Part shown: piece by piece, positions 12,748-14,988 of the stretch
How positions within the stretch are numbered: position 1 is the first letter of the stretch
How the letters are laid out: each line of letters starts with the position of its first letter
Origin: Cyanobacteriota bacterium
GTDB taxonomy: Bacteria > Cyanobacteriota > Cyanobacteriia > Phormidesmidales > Phormidesmidaceae
DNA: 14,988 bases
Assembly: GCA_027592485.1 (NCBI GenBank)
Contig: JAQCKL010000039.1
Coordinates: 1 to 14,988, forward strand
Reading direction: 5' to 3'
The notes under the pieces: model-generated
Seen by the model: the letters and a program-made list of their open reading frames with translations, nothing else
The model's database searches: none
What the model was told of the DNA's origin: nothing
Position numbers and translations under genes: made by a program

Positions 12748-13285
12748 TGCCACCGACGCCCTCGCCCGCCTCCGCAACCGCCAGCGCCCCACCGTCCCCA
12801 ACCGCGACGCCAGCCTCACCTCCAGAAGTGCAGATATCTCGACATCCAGACATCTAGACTCCGAGATTCCCGATAGCCAGCCCCCCGCCGTGGCCGCCCC
12901 CGCCACGGCCAAACCAGACACGGCCAAGCCAGACGCCCAAGCCAGCCCCCCTAGCGATCCCCCAACCGCCGCCCCTCCAGACCTCCAGAAGTCGAGATAT
13001 CCCGACATCGAGATATCTACACCTCCCGACATCGAGGCGCTCAAGACCAAACAAAGCACCCTGCGCCTAGAGGCGGGGCTGAGCGATCGCCTCCAGCAGT
13101 TTTGCCGCCAAGAAGGTATCTGCCGAGAAGTGCTGATCGAAGCCCTGTTTGAGCATTTTGAGCACCACGCCGACACCCACCCCCAGGTACTCGCGATCGC
13201 CCACACCAAAAACGAACACCGCCAAACCCTCGCCAACCTGAAGCGGGCACAGTCCATGATGAAACGCTTCAGCCAGGGGACATGA
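12740..13285 (+). CDS. Ribbon-helix-helix-like partner of ParA with disordered N-terminus
   Basis: 181 residues from ATG 12740 (GGAGG at 12726-12730; overlaps the parA stop as ATGCCTGA). Residues 1-about 100 are low-complexity, rich in P, A, D and S, and surely disordered. Residues about 104-143 (TKQSTLRLEAGL, then two amphipathic helices to ALFEHFEHH) fit a ribbon-helix-helix DNA-binding domain, as in centromere-binding partners of short ParA proteins. The C-terminal part is helical and basic. Position and architecture suggest the ParB-role protein of the module, although it is not a true ParB. Two clusters of 16-bp DNA iterons lie within the disordered coding part. Because 16 is not a multiple of 3, they are read in different frames, so the constraint appears to be on DNA and not on protein. 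Confidence 0.78.
   Translation: MPDATDALARLRNRQRPTVPNRDASLTSRSADISTSRHLDSEIPDSQPPAVAAPATAKPDTAKPDAQASPPSDPPTAAPPDLQKSRYPDIEISTPPDIEALKTKQSTLRLEAGLSDRLQQFCRQEGICREVLIEALFEHFEHHADTHPQVLAIAHTKNEHRQTLANLKRAQSMMKRFSQGT
12820..12879 (+). repeat. 16-bp iteron cluster inside the ParA-partner gene, first
   Basis: CTCCAGAAGT (12820-12829) is followed by units at 12832 (AGATATCTCGACATCC, identical to the first unit upstream of parA), 12848 (AGACATCTAGACTCCG) and 12864 (a degenerate AGATTCCCGATAGCCA), all 16 bp apart. Confidence 0.8.
12983..13026 (+). repeat. 16-bp iteron cluster inside the ParA-partner gene, second
   Basis: CTCCAGAAGT (12983-12992) is followed by AGATATCCCGACATCG (12995-13010) and AGATATCTACACCTCC (13011-13026), again with a 16-bp period and the same head sequence as the first internal cluster. 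Confidence 0.8.
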
Positions 13286-13417
13286 CCCCAACGCCCCCCG
13301 ACAGACAACCCCCTCCCCAATTCCAGCACCCCTCTCCCATGGGGATCGCCAAGGTCGATTCCTAGGCCCTTGAACCGCCCCTAAGATTAAGGACACTGCA
13401 CATTGCAGGGCTCAGCC

Positions 13418-14017
13418 ATGACCTACGCGCCCACCCAATCCCTCAGCTTTGAAGCATTTATTGCTCAATACGGGGATGACCCTCGCTACGAACTCATCGA
13501 CGGAGAACTGCGCTCGTTGGAACCCACTGGCCCCCATGAAAGCGTCGCGGGCAAAGTCGCCGGATACCTTTACGCCGAAATCCTGCGACAGCGCTTGGCC
13601 TGGACCGTTCCCAAAACCTGCCTGATCAAGCCCCCGGCCACCCCGGCCACGGCGCTGCGTCCAGATGTGGTGGTGTTGGATGAGGCGGCCCTGAGATCAG
13701 AGCCCTTGTGGCAACGGGAACCGATCATCACGTCGGGACTCCCGATCCAACTGGTGGTCGAGGTGGTCAGCACCAACTGGCAAGACGACTACGCCCGCAA
13801 GATTGAGGAGTACGCCCTCCTCCAGGTCCCTGAATACTGGATTGTTGATTTCGCTGGGCTGGGCGGCATCGCCTTCATCGGCAAACCCAAGCAGCCGACC
13901 TTCACCGTTTGCCAACTGCGGGGGGAGGAGTATGAGCGCACCCTGTATCGCGTAGGGGATGCGATCGCGTCCCAGGTCTTACCAGGGCTCACGCTCACCC
14001 TAGACAACCTGGTCTGA
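13418..14017 (+). CDS. Uma2-family (DUF820) PD-(D/E)XK nuclease-like protein
   Basis: 199 residues. The Uma2 family is a restriction-endonuclease-fold protein group that is very numerous in cyanobacteria; no cellular role has been settled. The core is complete: E25 in YELIDGEL, D83 in RPDVVVLDE, E115 in QLVVEVVS, K128 in DDYARKIEEY, then VPEYWIVD (137-144). ATG 13418 (MTYAPTQSLSFEAF) matches usual Uma2 starts better than the in-frame TTG 13403. Only a weak GGG precedes it. The gene follows the ParA operon on the same strand after 132 bp, which suggests a separate unit. No damage is visible. Confidence 0.94.
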   Translation: MTYAPTQSLSFEAFIAQYGDDPRYELIDGELRSLEPTGPHESVAGKVAGYLYAEILRQRLAWTVPKTCLIKPPATPATALRPDVVVLDEAALRSEPLWQREPIITSGLPIQLVVEVVSTNWQDDYARKIEEYALLQVPEYWIVDFAGLGGIAFIGKPKQPTFTVCQLRGEEYERTLYRVGDAIASQVLPGLTLTLDNLV

Positions 14018-14195
14018 GGGCGGACGGCCATTGCCGTCAACGCTGAACTCACGCTGCTGTCTTGGCATATCGGCAGGGGATTCAGGCGGAGGTGTTGCAG
14101 GGGCAGGGGGCGGAATACGGTCAACAGGTGCTGCTGCGGCTCTCGGCACAGATGACCCAAACCTATGGCCGGGGCTGGGGCGATCGCCGCGATCG
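14018..14195 (+). pseudogene. Remnant of a DUF1016 (YhcG-type) nuclease gene, frameshifted
   Basis: In the frame starting 14030, the translation reads AIAVNAELTLLSWHIGR (to 14077). The continuation GIQAEVLQGQGAEYGQQ and LSAQMTQTYGRGW lies in the next frame (from 14077). Joined, they match the DUF1016 N-terminal pattern: VN.EL..LYW.IG, then EVL....AEYG....LS..LT..YGRGF. Loss of one G in the run at 14076-14079 explains the shift. After YGRGW the family sequence stops, so the catalytic C-terminal domain is gone, and the start is missing too. It lies directly after the Uma2 stop. YhcG-like proteins are Holliday-junction/defence-linked nucleases; this copy is dead. Confidence 0.68.
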
Positions 14196-14349
14196 CGCAT
14201 CACACCCCACCCCAACAGAAATCACGCCCAACCGTGACCAAGAACACTCAATTTCCTTGGGGATACGGGGGCCTGAAGCTGGGGTTATAACCAGCGCAAC
14301 ACAACCGCACGCGCGACTTTCAGCCCCCCCATACGTGGAGTTCCTGACC

Positions 14350-14523
14350 ATGAAAATGACCTATCGCGGCGTATCTTTTGAGCAATCCATTGCCGGTGCT
14401 GAGGCCATGCCCTCTGAGCAGACAGGCACCTTCCTCGGTCAACGCTATGCCATCAAGCAACCCCAGGCGACCCAACGCCAGGGGGTAGCCCTCACCTACC
14501 GGGGCGCTCGCTACAGCCGCTAA
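14350..14523 (+). CDS. DUF4278 domain protein, copy 1
   Basis: 57-residue member of the small DUF4278 family, function unknown, found mostly in cyanobacteria. The family marks are MTYRGVSFE at the N-terminus and LTYRGARYSR at the C-terminus, with TGTFLGQRYAIKQ in the middle. It begins at ATG 14350 with GGAG at 14337-14340 as ribosome-binding site. The frame is open upstream through the DUF1016 remnant, but that part belongs to the dead gene. It is followed by a good rho-independent terminator and faces a paralogue on the other strand. Confidence 0.9.
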   Translation: MKMTYRGVSFEQSIAGAEAMPSEQTGTFLGQRYAIKQPQATQRQGVALTYRGARYSR

Positions 14524-14571
14524 GACTCGTGACCTCCTGCCTTTGAACTGATTGAGACAGCATTCACCCCT

Positions 14572-14602
14572 GCCTCTGGTCGATAACCAGGGGCATTTTT
14601 TT
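14572..14602 (+). terminator. Rho-independent terminator of DUF4278 copy 1
   Basis: GCCTCTGGT (14572-14580) and ACCAGGGGC (14586-14594) form a 9-bp stem with one G-U pair and a 5-nt loop, followed by A and a run of seven T (14596-14602). It is 48 bp after the stop. Confidence 0.88.
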
Positions 14603-14681
14603 GCGCCTAGGCGCGGGTGAGACCGCCGCAATGCGGCAGTTGGCCCAACCCTGTCCCCCAGGGCTGCCCTTCCTGGGGGAC
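14603..14681. other. Series of perfect hairpins between convergent genes
   Basis: Three perfect palindromic structures in 80 bp: GCGCCTAGGCGC (14603-14614); GCCGCA-A-TGCGGC (14625-14637); and GTCCCCCAGG/CCTGGGGGAC (14653-14662 with 14672-14681, 9-nt loop). None has a T-tract on either strand. They could act as extra transcript ends or as REP-like sites. Confidence 0.75.
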
Positions 14682-14690
14682 GGGGACTGA

Positions 14691-14723
14691 CAAAACAAAA
14701 CCCCCGGTCCAGAGGGCCGGGGG
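14691..14723 (-). terminator. Rho-independent terminator of DUF4278 copy 2
   Basis: Read on the minus strand, a 10-bp stem (14723-14714 with 14710-14701, one G-U pair, 3-nt loop) is followed by TTTTGTTTTG (14700-14691). It stands 62 bp after the minus-strand DUF4278 stop. Confidence 0.85.
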
Positions 14724-14785
14724 CGGGGTGTCTGCTGAATCTAGGAGAAATCGACGTTGAGTCAGGAGGAGAGGAAAGAACCGTT

Positions 14786-14962
14786 TTAGCGGGTGTAGCG
14801 GGCACCGCGATAGGTCAGTGCCGTAGAGCTGTGGCGCTGGGCAATCTGGGCTTGCTTAATGCTGTAAGGCTGGCCCAGGAAGGTGCCGGTTTCGCCCGTC
14901 TCAGTGGTGGCGGTTCCGGCGGGGGGGGCTTGGAAAGCGATGCCGCGATAGCGGAGTTTCAT
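14786..14962 (-). CDS. DUF4278 domain protein, copy 2
   Basis: 58 residues, read from ATG 14962 to TAA 14786. It shares with copy 1 the start MKxxYRGxxF, the centre ETGTFLGQPYSIKQAQ and the end ALTYRGARYTR, so the two are paralogues facing each other. The middle segment between the first strand and GTFLGQ differs (PPAGTATTETGE here). GGAG lies 7 nt before the ATG on the minus strand. Function unknown. Confidence 0.9.
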   Translation of the reverse strand: MKLRYRGIAFQAPPAGTATTETGETGTFLGQPYSIKQAQIAQRHSSTALTYRGARYTR

Positions 14963-14988
14963 GGGGGGGACTCCAGGAATGGGGGGGG

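Noticed and set aside
12637..13329. Minus-strand ORF of 230 residues opposite the ParA partner
   Set aside because: Longer than the plus gene, but low-complexity. The plus gene has the overlap with parA, a Shine-Dalgarno and an RHH-like domain. The long open minus frame comes from GC bias and the iterons.
13345..13375. GGTCGATTCC, resembling a tRNA T-loop, before the Uma2 gene
   Set aside because: No acceptor, D or anticodon stem can be folded around it, and no repeated copy suggests an attachment site.

Overview
The window most likely comes from a GC-rich cyanobacterium. The palindrome GCGATCGC (HIP1, over-represented in many cyanobacterial genomes) occurs many times on both sides of gene boundaries. 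Two DUF4278 proteins (a family found mainly in cyanobacteria) and a Uma2-type nuclease (heavily expanded in cyanobacteria) point the same way. No replication gene, rRNA, tRNA or transposase is visible, so chromosome and plasmid cannot be told apart.

Layout. 58-1276: an APH-family kinase on the minus strand that appears to have lost its N-terminal end, next to an unrecognised 102-residue ORF. 1277-1763: non-coding. 1764-11827: a type I restriction-modification locus whose three genes (hsdR, hsdM, hsdS) are separated by other genes. Between hsdR and hsdM lie a cysteine-rich small protein, a 54-residue minus-strand ORF and a Phd/PIN toxin-antitoxin pair that runs into hsdM. Between hsdM and hsdS lie a single ORF joining a MntA-type nucleotidyltransferase to a HepT-type HEPN ribonuclease, a decayed copy of the hsdM 3' end, a 126-bp direct repeat, a GIY-YIG nuclease, and a tandem array of foldback elements that ends at the hsdS ribosome-binding site. 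11890-13285: a ParA-like ATPase and an overlapping ribbon-helix-helix-type partner. Clusters of 16-bp iterons lie before parA and twice inside the partner gene. 13418-14962: a Uma2 nuclease, a frameshifted DUF1016 (YhcG-type) remnant, and two convergent DUF4278 genes separated by strong hairpins.

How the parts may work together. HsdR/M/S would form a standard methylase/nuclease complex. The Phd/PIN pair and the MntA-HepT fusion are each tightly spaced with hsdM (6-nt gaps), so both probably share its transcript. An RNase toxin inside an hsd operon recalls the anticodon nuclease PrrC within EcoprrI. The MntA-HepT gene could be a comparable second line of defence, or simply a stabilising addiction module; this is inference. 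The gene is bracketed by a 12-bp direct repeat, and a degraded hsdM tail lies just downstream, so the inserted block looks secondarily acquired.

The strongest candidates for something new are: (1) the in-frame MntA-HepT fusion with a good internal Shine-Dalgarno and ATG before the toxin half; (2) the 16-bp iteron clusters of the ParA/RHH module, partly inside the coding sequence of the presumed centromere-binding protein; (3) the foldback array whose spacer supplies the hsdS ribosome-binding site.
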